The notes under the pieces are model-generated. The model did not search any database, was not told the origin of the DNA, and saw nothing but the letters and a program-made list of their open reading frames with translations. Below are positions 1 to 5,897 of a stretch of DNA of 5,897 bases, one piece after another. The translations under genes and the position numbers were made by a program. The stretch covers positions 1 to 5,897 of the forward strand of contig DJQG01000131.1 in the NCBI GenBank assembly GCA_002438685.1, in the 5' to 3' direction. The DNA comes from Ruminococcaceae bacterium UBA6392 (GTDB lineage: Bacteria > Bacillota > Clostridia > Oscillospirales > Acutalibacteraceae). Within the stretch, counting starts at the first letter, position 1. Each line of letters opens with the position of its first letter.

Positions 1-886
1 TGCCCGCGCCGTACTTTTCGTTCAAAAATCCGACGGTATCGGCGACGAACTTTTTGCGGCGCTCGAAGTTATTCTTATCGTGGTCGCGGATTATCATATG
101 CGCGCTCGCCTCGGTCTCGTTGCCGGCGATATGCGCCACATGGTAGAAGCCCTCGCGTCCCTCGGTATGCGCCGGGGTCTCCCACGCAGGGAGCATATTG
201 ACAAACTCCGCGAGATACAGCGCGGCATTTTTCATCTTGTTCTTGGCGGTTCCGGGGTGGGTATTGACTCCGTGAACCTTGATATCAGCCGCTGCGGCGT
301 TGAAGTTTTCACACTCGATGCCGCCGACCTCGCCGCCGTCGACAGTATAGGCAAAATCGGCGTTGAAGCGCTCAAAATCGAAGTGATCCGCGCCGCTGCC
401 TATCTCCTCATCGGGGGTGAAGCAGATGCTCAGCGCACCGTGGCGGATATTTTTATTTGCGTTGATTTCGGCGCACAGGGCGACTATCTCGGCAACACCC
501 GCTTTATCGTCCGCGCCGAGCAGGGTTGTGTGATCGGTAACTATAAGCTCGCGCCCGATATATTCATCGCCGACCATCGGGGCGTTCGTGCCGTCAAATT
601 TAATTATCTGCGGCTTGACATTCGCGCCGCTGACATCGGGCGAAGTGTCCATATGCGAGACGAGCCCTATCTTCGGGCAATTCTCGCAGCCCTCGGAAGC
701 CGGGATATGCCCATAAACATAGCCCATTTCGTCGCGCATTGCGTCGGCGACTCCCGCGCCGCGAAGCTCCTCGACGAGGTAATCGGCAAGGACGAGCTGA
801 GTCGCGGTCGAGGGCACGGTATCGCTCGACTCGTTGGAAGTGGTTTCAAAGGTCACATATTTCAGAAATCTTTCGGTAACGGTCAT
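1..886 (-). CDS. pepT: Peptidase T (tripeptide aminopeptidase, M20B), C-terminus beyond the window
   Basis: Cytoplasmic di-zinc aminopeptidase that removes the N-terminal residue of tripeptides. 295 codons are visible without a stop; PepT proteins usually have about 410 residues, so roughly the last 110 lie outside the window. M20B motifs seen: SHMDTSPD with H78 and D80 (same numbers as the E. coli metal ligand and catalytic Asp), LLGADDKAG with D127, TPDEEIG with E160/E161, TVDGGE with D183, and GVNTHPGTAKNKMKNA with H210. By motif spacing, the last five match E. coli D140, E173/E174, D196 and H223. The final metal ligand (E. coli H379) is not visible. The region between D80 and D127 is about 13 residues shorter than in E. 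coli. ATG 886 has GGAG 9 nt upstream; an in-frame ATG at 895 directly abuts the GGAG and is less likely. The gene has its own promoter and follows the opp operon terminator, so PepT probably digests Opp-imported peptides. The family call is very secure. Confidence 0.95.
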   Translation of the reverse strand, partial: MTVTERFLKYVTFETTSNESSDTVPSTATQLVLADYLVEELRGAGVADAMRDEMGYVYGHIPASEGCENCPKIGLVSHMDTSPDVSGANVKPQIIKFDGTNAPMVGDEYIGRELIVTDHTTLLGADDKAGVAEIVALCAEINANKNIRHGALSICFTPDEEIGSGADHFDFERFNADFAYTVDGGEVGGIECENFNAAAADIKVHGVNTHPGTAKNKMKNAALYLAEFVNMLPAWETPAHTEGREGFYHVAHIAGNETEASAHMIIRDHDKNNFERRKKFVADTVGFLNEKYGAG

Positions 887-895
887 TTTTATCAT

Positions 896-899
896 CTCC
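896..899 (-). promoter_or_regulatory. Ribosome binding site of pepT (decides the start)
   Basis: GGAG on the minus strand, 9 nt before the ATG at 886. A second, in-frame ATG at 895 begins immediately after this GGAG with no spacer, so the ribosome should use 886. The catalytic residues then fall at H78 and D80, exactly as in E. coli PepT, which supports the same choice. Confidence 0.8.
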
Positions 900-915
900 G
901 TTTTTTGTCGGTTCA

Positions 916-944
916 ATGATAGCACAATCGGTGAAATTTGGCAA
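916..944 (-). promoter_or_regulatory. SigA-type promoter of pepT
   Basis: On the minus strand, TTGCCA (944-939) and TATCAT (921-916) are separated by exactly 17 nt. TG sits one base upstream of the -10 hexamer, giving an extended -10 (TGCTATCAT). Transcription should start near 909, leaving a leader of about 20 nt before the pepT ATG. The promoter lies downstream of the opp terminator, so pepT can be transcribed independently. Seen directly as a consensus match; activity is inferred. Confidence 0.75.
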
Positions 945-962
945 CAGAGCGGTGAGATTTGG
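929..962. repeat. 13-nt direct repeat, 21-bp phased, at the pepT promoter
   Basis: On the plus strand CGGTGAAATTTGG (929-941) and CGGTGAGATTTGG (950-962) match at 12 of 13 positions, and their starts are 21 bp apart, which is two helical turns. The first copy covers part of the pepT spacer and the edge of the -35 hexamer; the second lies just upstream of the -35. This is the geometry of a tandem operator bound on one DNA face. The regulator is unknown, and I see no match to a CodY-type box. A regulatory role is inference only. Confidence 0.45.
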
Positions 963-1016
963 AGGAATGTTGATGTGTTTTGGGGCATGAAAATCCAATT
1001 GTAAAGCCGAATACAT

Positions 1017-1058
1017 AAAAAGCGAAAACTGCCCGTGCCACTTGCGTGACACGGGCAG
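1017..1058 (-). terminator. Rho-independent terminator of the opp operon
   Basis: A hairpin with a 9-bp perfect outer stem (CTGCCCGTG at 1029-1037 pairing with CACGGGCAG at 1050-1058) is extended, after one mismatch, by a CAC/GTG inner stem around a 4-nt loop. On the minus strand it is followed by TTTTCGCTTTTT (1028-1017). It begins 33 nt after the oppA stop codon. The plus-strand side has no T-run, so it works in the minus direction and separates oppA from pepT. Confidence 0.9.
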
Positions 1059-1091
1059 CGTTCAATTATGCTTTGAGCTTTGGATTATGAC

Positions 1092-2771
1092 TTAACCCTC
1101 AACATAAGCATACTGGAAGTACCAGTAGCCATAGGGGCTGTGCCATGTTCCCTTGAGGGTCGAGCTCTGCAGCCAGAAGTCGTTGTAATATGCAACGGGG
1201 ATGCAGGCGTAATCCTCGGACATGATCTTCTCAGCCTCGTGGAGAGCCTCAAAGTGGACCTTGGCATCGGCAACCTTGGACTTATCCATAGCGGCGTCGA
1301 ATGCCTTGCTGTTATAATTGCCGTCGTTGTTGCCGTTGGTCGAATAGAACAGCTCGATCATGTTGGAAGCGTCGTTGTAGTCCATGACCCAACCGTTACG
1401 GGACATCTCATAGTTGCCCTCACGGCGCTGAGCAGTGAAAGAGGACCAATCGACGGTATCAATATTCATGGTGATACCAAGCTCCTTCTTGTAGACCTGC
1501 TGAAGATACTCAGCAACAGCCTTGTGGTAGCCGGAATCATTGGTTGAATAAGTGATGGTCGGGAAGCCCTTACCGTCGGGATAGCCTGCCTCTGCGAGAG
1601 CCTTCTTAGCCTCGGCGAGGTTAGCCTGATAATCCTTGCTGATATAGGTGCTGCCGCCGTTTGCTGCGATGGAGTTCTCAAGGAACTTGCCGGCTCCGTC
1701 GCTGTCATCTATGCTGGTTCCGACATAGTTGTAAGCCGGGCTGTAGGTACCCTGCATGATGGTGTTGGCGACATACTCACGGTCAATAGCAAGGCTGAGA
1801 GCCTTACGGACATTGACATCGTTGAAGGGAGCCTTATCAAGATTCATGCTGAGATAATAGGTACCGAGGATTGGATCGACATAGAAGTCGCCGCCGTCGG
1901 TGGACTTCTTGAGACTCGGGATCTCTTCAGTGGGAACATCCTTTATAAGGAGAGCCTCACCGCCCTTGTAAGCGGCATAGGAAGCGGCAGAATCCTCGAG
2001 AAGGAGGAAAGTAAGCTGCTCGGTAACGATCTTGCTGCTGTCCCAGCCACCCTTGTAGTTGGGGTTCTTCTTGCAGACGATGCGCTCGCTGGGAGTCCAC
2101 TCGGTGATCATGTAGGGACCGTTGCAGACATAGGTCTCGGGCTTGGTTGCCCAAGCGTCGCCGTTCTTCTCAACGGTAGCCTTCTGAACGGGGCTCATGG
2201 TGCCGAAAGCAACGATCTTATCGAAATAAGAGCAGGGATAAGCAAGCTTGATGGTAAGGGTCTTGCCATCCTCGCTCGCCTTGACATTGAGCTTGTCAAC
2301 ATCGGGAGTTGTGGTCGGCTTGCCGTCCTTATCGGGATTGCCGATAGCATCCTGATAGCCTTCGATCATGCCGACAACAGTCTCGCCATAGGGAGCGGCG
2401 ATCTTGGTATCAGCAATTCTCTTCATGGTGTACTCAAAGTCCTTGGCGTTGAGCTCGGTGCCGTCGGACCACTTCAGGCCGTCACGCATGGTGAAGGTCC
2501 AAGTAAGACCGTCAGGGCTGACGGTGTAGGACTCAGCCTGGCCGGGCTGAACCTTGTTGTCCTGGTCGATGATAAGCAGTGTCTCAAACAGAGTGATGAG
2601 CATGTTGCCGCCATCGACTGCACTGTTGAGTGCCGGATCGAGAGTTTCAGGGTTGGGACCGATCTGAACAGTGATTCCCTTCTCTGACTTCTTGCAGGAG
2701 CCCAGAACTGCGACAGCAGAAAGTGCGAGCACCAGAACAAGGAACAGAGATACGATTCTCTTGATCTTCAT
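1092..2771 (-). CDS. oppA: Oligopeptide ABC transporter substrate-binding lipoprotein OppA
   Basis: Extracytoplasmic peptide receptor (SBP family 5, 559 residues) that delivers peptides to the OppBC channel. The N-terminus is a lipoprotein signal: MKIKR, a hydrophobic stretch at about 6-23, and lipobox LGSC with the lipidated cysteine at C26. Family hallmarks: ETLDPALNS near the mature N-terminus, LTWTFTMRDGLKWSDGT, VCNGPYMITEW, VRKALSLAIDR (321-331) and SRNGWVMDYND. Aligned by eye with enteric OppA, D464 matches D419 (binds the peptide amino group) and R458 matches R413 (implicated in binding peptide carboxylate). Enteric Cys417, in a disulfide, is Val here. ATG 2771 has AGAGGAG with an 8-nt spacer. 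It is the last gene of the operon, 81 nt after oppF, and is closed by a terminator. Lys and Ile codons are mainly AAG and ATC, with ATA rare, fitting higher expression than its neighbours. Oligopeptide is the best substrate guess; dipeptide or another peptide class is possible. Confidence 0.93.
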   Translation of the reverse strand: MKIKRIVSLFLVLVLALSAVAVLGSCKKSEKGITVQIGPNPETLDPALNSAVDGGNMLITLFETLLIIDQDNKVQPGQAESYTVSPDGLTWTFTMRDGLKWSDGTELNAKDFEYTMKRIADTKIAAPYGETVVGMIEGYQDAIGNPDKDGKPTTTPDVDKLNVKASEDGKTLTIKLAYPCSYFDKIVAFGTMSPVQKATVEKNGDAWATKPETYVCNGPYMITEWTPSERIVCKKNPNYKGGWDSSKIVTEQLTFLLLEDSAASYAAYKGGEALLIKDVPTEEIPSLKKSTDGGDFYVDPILGTYYLSMNLDKAPFNDVNVRKALSLAIDREYVANTIMQGTYSPAYNYVGTSIDDSDGAGKFLENSIAANGGSTYISKDYQANLAEAKKALAEAGYPDGKGFPTITYSTNDSGYHKAVAEYLQQVYKKELGITMNIDTVDWSSFTAQRREGNYEMSRNGWVMDYNDASNMIELFYSTNGNNDGNYNSKAFDAAMDKSKVADAKVHFEALHEAEKIMSEDYACIPVAYYNDFWLQSSTLKGTWHSPYGYWYFQYAYVEG

Positions 2772-2779
2772 TGATACAT

Positions 2780-2786
2780 CTCCTCT
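2780..2786 (-). promoter_or_regulatory. Ribosome binding site of oppA
   Basis: AGAGGAG on the minus strand ends 8 nt before ATG 2771. This is close to the ideal Shine-Dalgarno and fits an ATG-started, highly made binding protein, in contrast to the TTG and GTG starts of the two ATPase genes upstream. A nearer ATG at 2778 is out of frame. Confidence 0.8.
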
Positions 2787-2796
2787 ACAAATTTTT

Positions 2797-2809
2797 GCGG
2801 CTTTGCCGC
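2797..2809 (-). repeat. Small hairpin in the oppF-oppA gap (oppA-proximal)
   Basis: GCGGC AAA GCCGC on the minus strand forms a 5-bp all-GC stem with a 3-nt loop. It is followed by AAAAATTT rather than a T-run, so it is not a terminator for the operon. It sits about 10 nt upstream of the oppA ribosome binding site and may affect mRNA stability or oppA translation (inference). Confidence 0.5.
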
Positions 2810-2837
2810 TTTATATCCATTGCGCTCTTTGGCGCAA
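2810..2837 (-). promoter_or_regulatory. Possible internal promoter for oppA
   Basis: On the minus strand TTGCGC (2837-2832) and TATAAA (2815-2810) are 16 nt apart, a weak to moderate SigA-like match. It would give extra oppA transcripts independent of oppBCDF, a common need because binding proteins are made in excess. The -35 candidate coincides with one arm of a hairpin, so RNA structure is the competing explanation. Confidence 0.35.
2820..2837 (-). repeat. Small hairpin in the oppF-oppA gap (oppF-proximal)
   Basis: TTGCGC and GCGCAA form a perfect 6-bp stem around a 6-nt loop, starting about 15 nt after the oppF stop codon. No T-run follows, so full termination is unlikely. It could protect the upstream or downstream mRNA end after processing (inference). 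Confidence 0.5.
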
Positions 2838-2852
2838 CAAACACCGTTATTT

Positions 2853-3851
2853 TCAATCCGCGACCTTGTCGAGATGATGGCACGCGGCGAAATGACCGGG
2901 GCTGACCTCTTTGAGCTGCGGGCACTCGTTGGCGCACTGCTCGTCCGCATAGGGACAGCGGGTGCGGAAGCGGCAGCCGCTCGGAGGATTCAGCGGGCTC
3001 GGGACATCGCCCTCGAGCGGAATGCGCTTTGCGGCGCGCGCCGTCTTGGGATCCGCCTCGGGGATAGCCGAGATAAGGCTTCTGGTATAGGGATGGACGC
3101 TGTGCGCAATCAGCTCGAAGCTGTCCGCAAGCTCCACGAGTTTGCCGAGATACATAACACCGATGCGGTTCGAGATATGGCGAACGACGCTCAGGTCATG
3201 GGCAATAAACAGATAGGTCAGTCCGAGCTCCTTCTGAAGATCCTCGAACATATTGACGACCTGCGCCTGAATGGAGACGTCGAGCGCGGAGACCGGCTCA
3301 TCGCAGACGATGAACTCGGGATCGACCGCAAGCGCTCTCGCGATGCCGACTCGCTGGCGCTGACCGCCGGAGAACTCATGCGGATAGCGGTTTGCGTGCT
3401 CGCTGTTGAGTCCGACGCGCTCAAGAAGGGAGATTATCTTCTCTCTTCTCTCCGCCTTGTTGGCGGCGAGATGGTGGATATCGATAGGCTCACCGACGAT
3501 ATCGCCTATCGTCATGCGCGGGTCAAGGCTCGCATAAGGATCCTGAAAGACCATCTGCATTTTGCGCCTGTAGGGCAGCATATTGACAGCGACCTTGTTC
3601 TCCTTATCGAAAATTACTTTTCCGTCATAGATTATCTTGCCGTCCGTGGGCTCATAGAGTCTGAGCAGAGTACGGCCGACGGTAGTTTTGCCGCAGCCGG
3701 ACTCGCCGACGAGACCGAGCGTCTCTCCCCTGTTGATAAAGAACGAGACATCGTCGACTGCCTGGACGAATTTTTTGTGCTTTCCTCTGCCGCCTGCCGG
3801 GAAATACTGCTGCAGGTGCTGCACTTCAACGAGCTTTTCATTCTCACTCAC
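2853..3851 (-). CDS. oppF: Oligopeptide transport ATP-binding protein OppF
   Basis: Cytoplasmic ATPase subunit that pairs with OppD to power peptide import. It has 332 residues, a normal length. ABC motifs in order: Walker A GESGCGKT (49-56), Q-loop [10 protein letters not shown] (Q103), signature FSGGQRQR (160-167), Walker B ending in D184-E185, and H-loop H218. The OppD/F C-terminal extension follows, with [18 protein letters not shown] and cysteines C293, C299, C306 and C324, the arrangement linked to a [4Fe-4S] cluster in related peptide-transporter ATPases; C310 is an extra cysteine. The start is GTG 3851, inside the end of oppD (8-nt overlap), with AAGGGGGAG 7 nt upstream. The ATG at 3841 is out of frame. 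Tight overlap implies translational coupling. The YASLDPR Q-loop and FSGGQ signature favour OppF/DppF over OppD. Confidence 0.95.
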   Translation of the reverse strand: MSENEKLVEVQHLQQYFPAGGRGKHKKFVQAVDDVSFFINRGETLGLVGESGCGKTTVGRTLLRLYEPTDGKIIYDGKVIFDKENKVAVNMLPYRRKMQMVFQDPYASLDPRMTIGDIVGEPIDIHHLAANKAERREKIISLLERVGLNSEHANRYPHEFSGGQRQRVGIARALAVDPEFIVCDEPVSALDVSIQAQVVNMFEDLQKELGLTYLFIAHDLSVVRHISNRIGVMYLGKLVELADSFELIAHSVHPYTRSLISAIPEADPKTARAAKRIPLEGDVPSPLNPPSGCRFRTRCPYADEQCANECPQLKEVSPGHFAACHHLDKVAD

Positions 3852-4848
3852 AGCTTATCTCCCCCTTTTCAAATTCTTCTTTCTGAAGCAGCCAGCAGTG
3901 GCTGTAGTGCGTATCGCTAAGCTCCGTCTTGGGCGGCATCTCGCGCAGGCATATCTTCATGCAGTTTGCGCAGCGCGGCGCGAACGGGCAGCCTGCGGGA
4001 GGATTCAGCAGATCGACCGGCTGGCCCTCGATGGGCACAAGGCGCTCTATCTTTTGCGCGCTGAGCTTGGGAATTGAATTGATGAGTCCCTTGGTGTATT
4101 CATGCTTAGGCTCATAGAATATCTCGTCCGCCGTGCCGTATTCAACGATGTGACCGGCATACATGACGGCGATTCTCTCGCACATGCTGGCGACGACGCC
4201 GAGGTCATGGGTTATCATTATGATGCTCATGCCGAGCTTCTGTCTGAGCTCCTGCATAAGCTCGAGTATCTGAGCCTGAATGGTAACATCGAGAGCCGTC
4301 GTAGGCTCGTCGGCTATGAGCAATTTGGGCTCGCACGCGAGGGCTATTGCTATCATGACTCGCTGGCGCATACCGCCGGAGAGCTCGTGGGGATACTGCT
4401 TGAGGCGCTTTGTAGGCTCGTTGATGCCGACAAGCTCGAGCAGCTCCTTCGCGCGGTCATATGCCTCTTTTTTGCTCTTGCCCGTATGCAGGCGGATAAC
4501 CTCGGTTATCTGGTTGCCGATAGTATAGACGGGGTTGAGGCTCGTCATGGGATCCTGAAAGATTATCGAGACCTCGTTGCCCCTGATTTTGCGCATTTCT
4601 TTTTCGCTCATCTTTTCGATCTGATGACCGTTGAAATATATCGTACCGCCGATGAGCTTGCCGGGATAGGCGGTAAGACCCATTATCGAATAAGCCGTGA
4701 CGGACTTGCCCGAGCCGGACTCGCCGACTATGCCGAGCACCTCGCCCTCGTCCATGGAGAAGGACACGCCGTTAAGCGCCTTGACCTCGCCCGCGGGGGT
4801 GAAGAACGAGAGTTTTTCGTCTTTTATTTCCAGAAGTTTTTCGCTCAA
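3844..4848 (-). CDS. oppD: Oligopeptide transport ATP-binding protein OppD
   Basis: ATPase partner of OppF in the peptide importer, 334 residues. Motifs: Walker A GESGSGKS (42-49), Q-loop [10 protein letters not shown] (Q98), signature LSGGMRQR (156-163), Walker B LLIADEP with catalytic E181, and H-loop ITHDLG with H214. The C-terminal peptide-transporter domain has [17 protein letters not shown] and the cysteine set C287, C293, C300 and C318, plus extra C296, typical of proteins reported to carry a [4Fe-4S] cluster. The start is TTG at 4848: no in-frame ATG or GTG lies close by, and a perfect AAGGAGG (4864-4858) sits 9 nt upstream. The gap from the oppC stop is only 17 nt. The MTSLNP and LSGGM signatures favour OppD/DppD over OppF. 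Confidence 0.95.
   Translation of the reverse strand: MSEKLLEIKDEKLSFFTPAGEVKALNGVSFSMDEGEVLGIVGESGSGKSVTAYSIMGLTAYPGKLIGGTIYFNGHQIEKMSEKEMRKIRGNEVSIIFQDPMTSLNPVYTIGNQITEVIRLHTGKSKKEAYDRAKELLELVGINEPTKRLKQYPHELSGGMRQRVMIAIALACEPKLLIADEPTTALDVTIQAQILELMQELRQKLGMSIIMITHDLGVVASMCERIAVMYAGHIVEYGTADEIFYEPKHEYTKGLINSIPKLSAQKIERLVPIEGQPVDLLNPPAGCPFAPRCANCMKICLREMPPKTELSDTHYSHCWLLQKEEFEKGEISCE
3859..3867 (-). promoter_or_regulatory. Ribosome binding site of oppF (decides the GTG start)
   Basis: AAGGGGGAG on the minus strand lies within the last codons of oppD, 7 nt before GTG 3851. No in-frame ATG is available nearby, so this site selects the GTG start and yields the [10 protein letters not shown]-terminus. 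Confidence 0.75.
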
Positions 4849-4857
4849 AATTCTCGC

Positions 4858-4864
4858 CCTCCTT
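4858..4864 (-). promoter_or_regulatory. Ribosome binding site of oppD (decides the TTG start)
   Basis: A perfect AAGGAGG on the minus strand, 9 nt before TTG 4848 and adjoining the oppC stop codon at 4866-4868. It is the main reason to accept the rare TTG start. Confidence 0.8.
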
Positions 4865-4865
4865 G

Positions 4866-5897
4866 TCAGTTTTTCAGCTTCGGATCAAACGCATCGCGCA
4901 GTCCGTCGCCGAAGAGGTTGAATGCGAGAATGATGACGCTGATAAGTATTGCCGGCAAAAACAGCAGATGCGGATAAGTGTTCATGCCCTTGACCGCATC
5001 GGTCGCGAGGGAGCCGAGCGACGGCATGGGAGCCGCAACGCCGAGTCCGAGGAAGCTCAGATAGCTCTCGGTGAATATAGCCGAGGGAATCTGAAGAGTT
5101 GTGGTAACGATAAGGGTGCCGATGCAGTTTGTGAGCAGGTGCTTTCTGATTATGCGCGAGCTGCTTGCGCCGAGAGCACGCGCCGCCGTGACATATTCGG
5201 ACTCCTTGAGCACAAGTATCTGCGAACGCGTGATACGCGCCATGCCGACCCAATAGAGCAGAACGAACACGAGGAATATCGCGATAAGGTTCGGTCCGAC
5301 CGTGTTCATCCAGCCGAAGCCGGGCTGTTCGGCGAGATCCTCAAGCCTCGGTTTCAAGGCGAGCGAGAGCACTATTATCAAAAGAACATCGGGTATTGTA
5401 TAGAGAATATCGGTGATTCTCATCATTATTATATCGACCCAGCCGCCGGCAAATCCGGCGACAGCGCCGAAAATCGAGCCGACTATCAAGACGAGCGCCG
5501 CGCAGATAAGACCGACTGTAAGACTGATTCGCGTGCCCATCATAAGGCGGACTGCGAAGTCTCTGCCGAGCTTATCGGTGCCGCAGATATGCGGGAAAAT
5601 CTTTTCGCCCGCGTCGATTTGCGCCTGCTCTGTCTGGCTGTACTCAAAGGGCTTGAGATTCTCGCTGTACTTAATCTGCTGCTCGTAGCTATACGGCCAG
5701 AAAGCGGGCATGACATAAGCGAAAACCATTATTATAAGGATGAAAATGAGACTGACCATCGCGATCTTGTTCTTGCGCAGGCGGCGCATACCGTCCGCCC
5801 AGAAGTTGACGCTGTCGCGCATGACGACGAGGCTCTCTTTTTCATCGTTTGTTGCCGGGATAAAATCATCTGCATTCAGGTGCAGACTCGGAAATTT
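4866..5897 (-). CDS. oppC: Oligopeptide ABC transporter permease OppC, 5' end beyond the window
   Basis: Inner-membrane channel subunit that pairs with OppB. 343 residues are visible, numbered here from the window edge. The frame stays open to base 5897, and the first residues (ADDFIPATNDEKESLVVMR) look like the conserved clostridial OppC N-terminus, so the start codon is probably just outside; ATG 5822 is internal and poorly preceded. An OppC N-terminal domain (RDSVNFWADGMRRLRKNK, about 27-44) leads into the first membrane helix (45-66). GTDKLGRD (106-113) precedes the transport domain, whose likely helices are at about 124-148, 155-181, 204-220, 258-280 and 310-327. The EAA-type coupling loop AARALGASSSRIIRKHLL (238-255) docks the ATPases. 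The C-terminus LFGDGLRDAFDPKLKN is typical. Followed after 17 nt by oppD; oppB is expected upstream. Confidence 0.93.
   Translation of the reverse strand, partial: KFPSLHLNADDFIPATNDEKESLVVMRDSVNFWADGMRRLRKNKIAMVSLIFILIIMVFAYVMPAFWPYSYEQQIKYSENLKPFEYSQTEQAQIDAGEKIFPHICGTDKLGRDFAVRLMMGTRISLTVGLICAALVLIVGSIFGAVAGFAGGWVDIIMMRITDILYTIPDVLLIIVLSLALKPRLEDLAEQPGFGWMNTVGPNLIAIFLVFVLLYWVGMARITRSQILVLKESEYVTAARALGASSSRIIRKHLLTNCIGTLIVTTTLQIPSAIFTESYLSFLGLGVAAPMPSLGSLATDAVKGMNTYPHLLFLPAILISVIILAFNLFGDGLRDAFDPKLKN

Noticed and set aside
893..895. Upstream in-frame ATG for pepT at 895
   Set aside because: It abuts the GGAG without any spacer; ATG 886 has a proper 9-nt spacing and gives E. coli-like residue numbering.
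80..919. Long plus-strand open frame (279 codons)
   Set aside because: It is antisense to pepT, whose minus-strand frame carries all M20B motifs; the plus-strand translation resembles no family and has no ribosome binding site.
961..990. GGAGGA followed by ATG on the plus strand, encoding MCFGA and a stop
   Set aside because: Five codons with no promoter and no conserved context; most likely chance.
846..1052. Minus-strand open frame of 68 codons between oppA and pepT
   Set aside because: It begins inside the terminator hairpin, runs through the pepT promoter and into pepT in another frame; no ribosome binding site or resemblance to a protein.
1029..1058. Bidirectional terminator
   Set aside because: The plus-strand side of the hairpin is followed by CGTTCAATTATG, not a T-run, and no plus-strand gene exists to terminate.
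1080..1547. Plus-strand open frame (155 codons)
   Set aside because: Antisense to the oppA 3' end, which has clear SBP family 5 motifs on the minus strand.
2820..3920. Long plus-strand open frame (366 codons)
   Set aside because: It lies antisense to oppF and its upstream gap; it arises from the GC-biased third codon positions of oppF. No recognisable domain.
4102..4977. Plus-strand open frame (291 codons)
   Set aside because: Antisense shadow of oppD and the end of oppC; no family resemblance.
1..5897. Mobile element, CRISPR array, defence cassette or other novel multigene system
   Set aside because: No transposase, integrase, repeat array, terminal inverted repeats or unknown genes are present; all coding sequence is explained by a canonical opp operon and pepT.

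Overview
The window looks like part of the chromosome of an anaerobic, gut-type Firmicute (Clostridia, Oscillospirales-like). This placement is inferred from four things: a lipoprotein-type peptide-binding protein, strong AGGAGG-type ribosome binding sites, a moderately GC-rich coding style that mixes TAT/ATA with GC-ending codons, and the close likeness of the Opp proteins to clostridial ones. Every gene lies on the minus strand. The long plus-strand open frames are antisense shadows.

Read in the direction of transcription (high to low coordinates), the window enters inside an oligopeptide ABC importer operon. The order is oppC (inner-membrane permease, 5' end outside the window), oppD (TTG start), oppF (GTG start, overlapping oppD by 8 nt), an 81-nt gap with two small hairpins and a possible internal promoter, and oppA (lipoprotein substrate-binding protein). 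oppB would be expected just upstream, beyond base 5897. A strong rho-independent terminator (1017-1058) closes the operon 33 nt after oppA.

After a short spacer, pepT (peptidase T, M20B tripeptidase) begins at 886 and runs off the window at base 1. It has its own SigA-type promoter (TTGCCA-17-TATCAT) and a good ribosome binding site. A 13-nt direct repeat spaced exactly 21 bp overlies and flanks its -35 element and could be an operator. There is no gene-free stretch longer than about 300 bases.

Together the genes make one physiological unit: OppA captures extracellular peptides, OppB/OppC with the OppD/OppF ATPases import them, and PepT trims the resulting tripeptides in the cytoplasm. I found no mobile element, CRISPR array, RNA gene, toxin-antitoxin or defence system, and no sign of a truly new system. 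The items most worth a second look are the phased direct repeat at the pepT promoter, the structured oppF-oppA gap, and a shortened loop in PepT.
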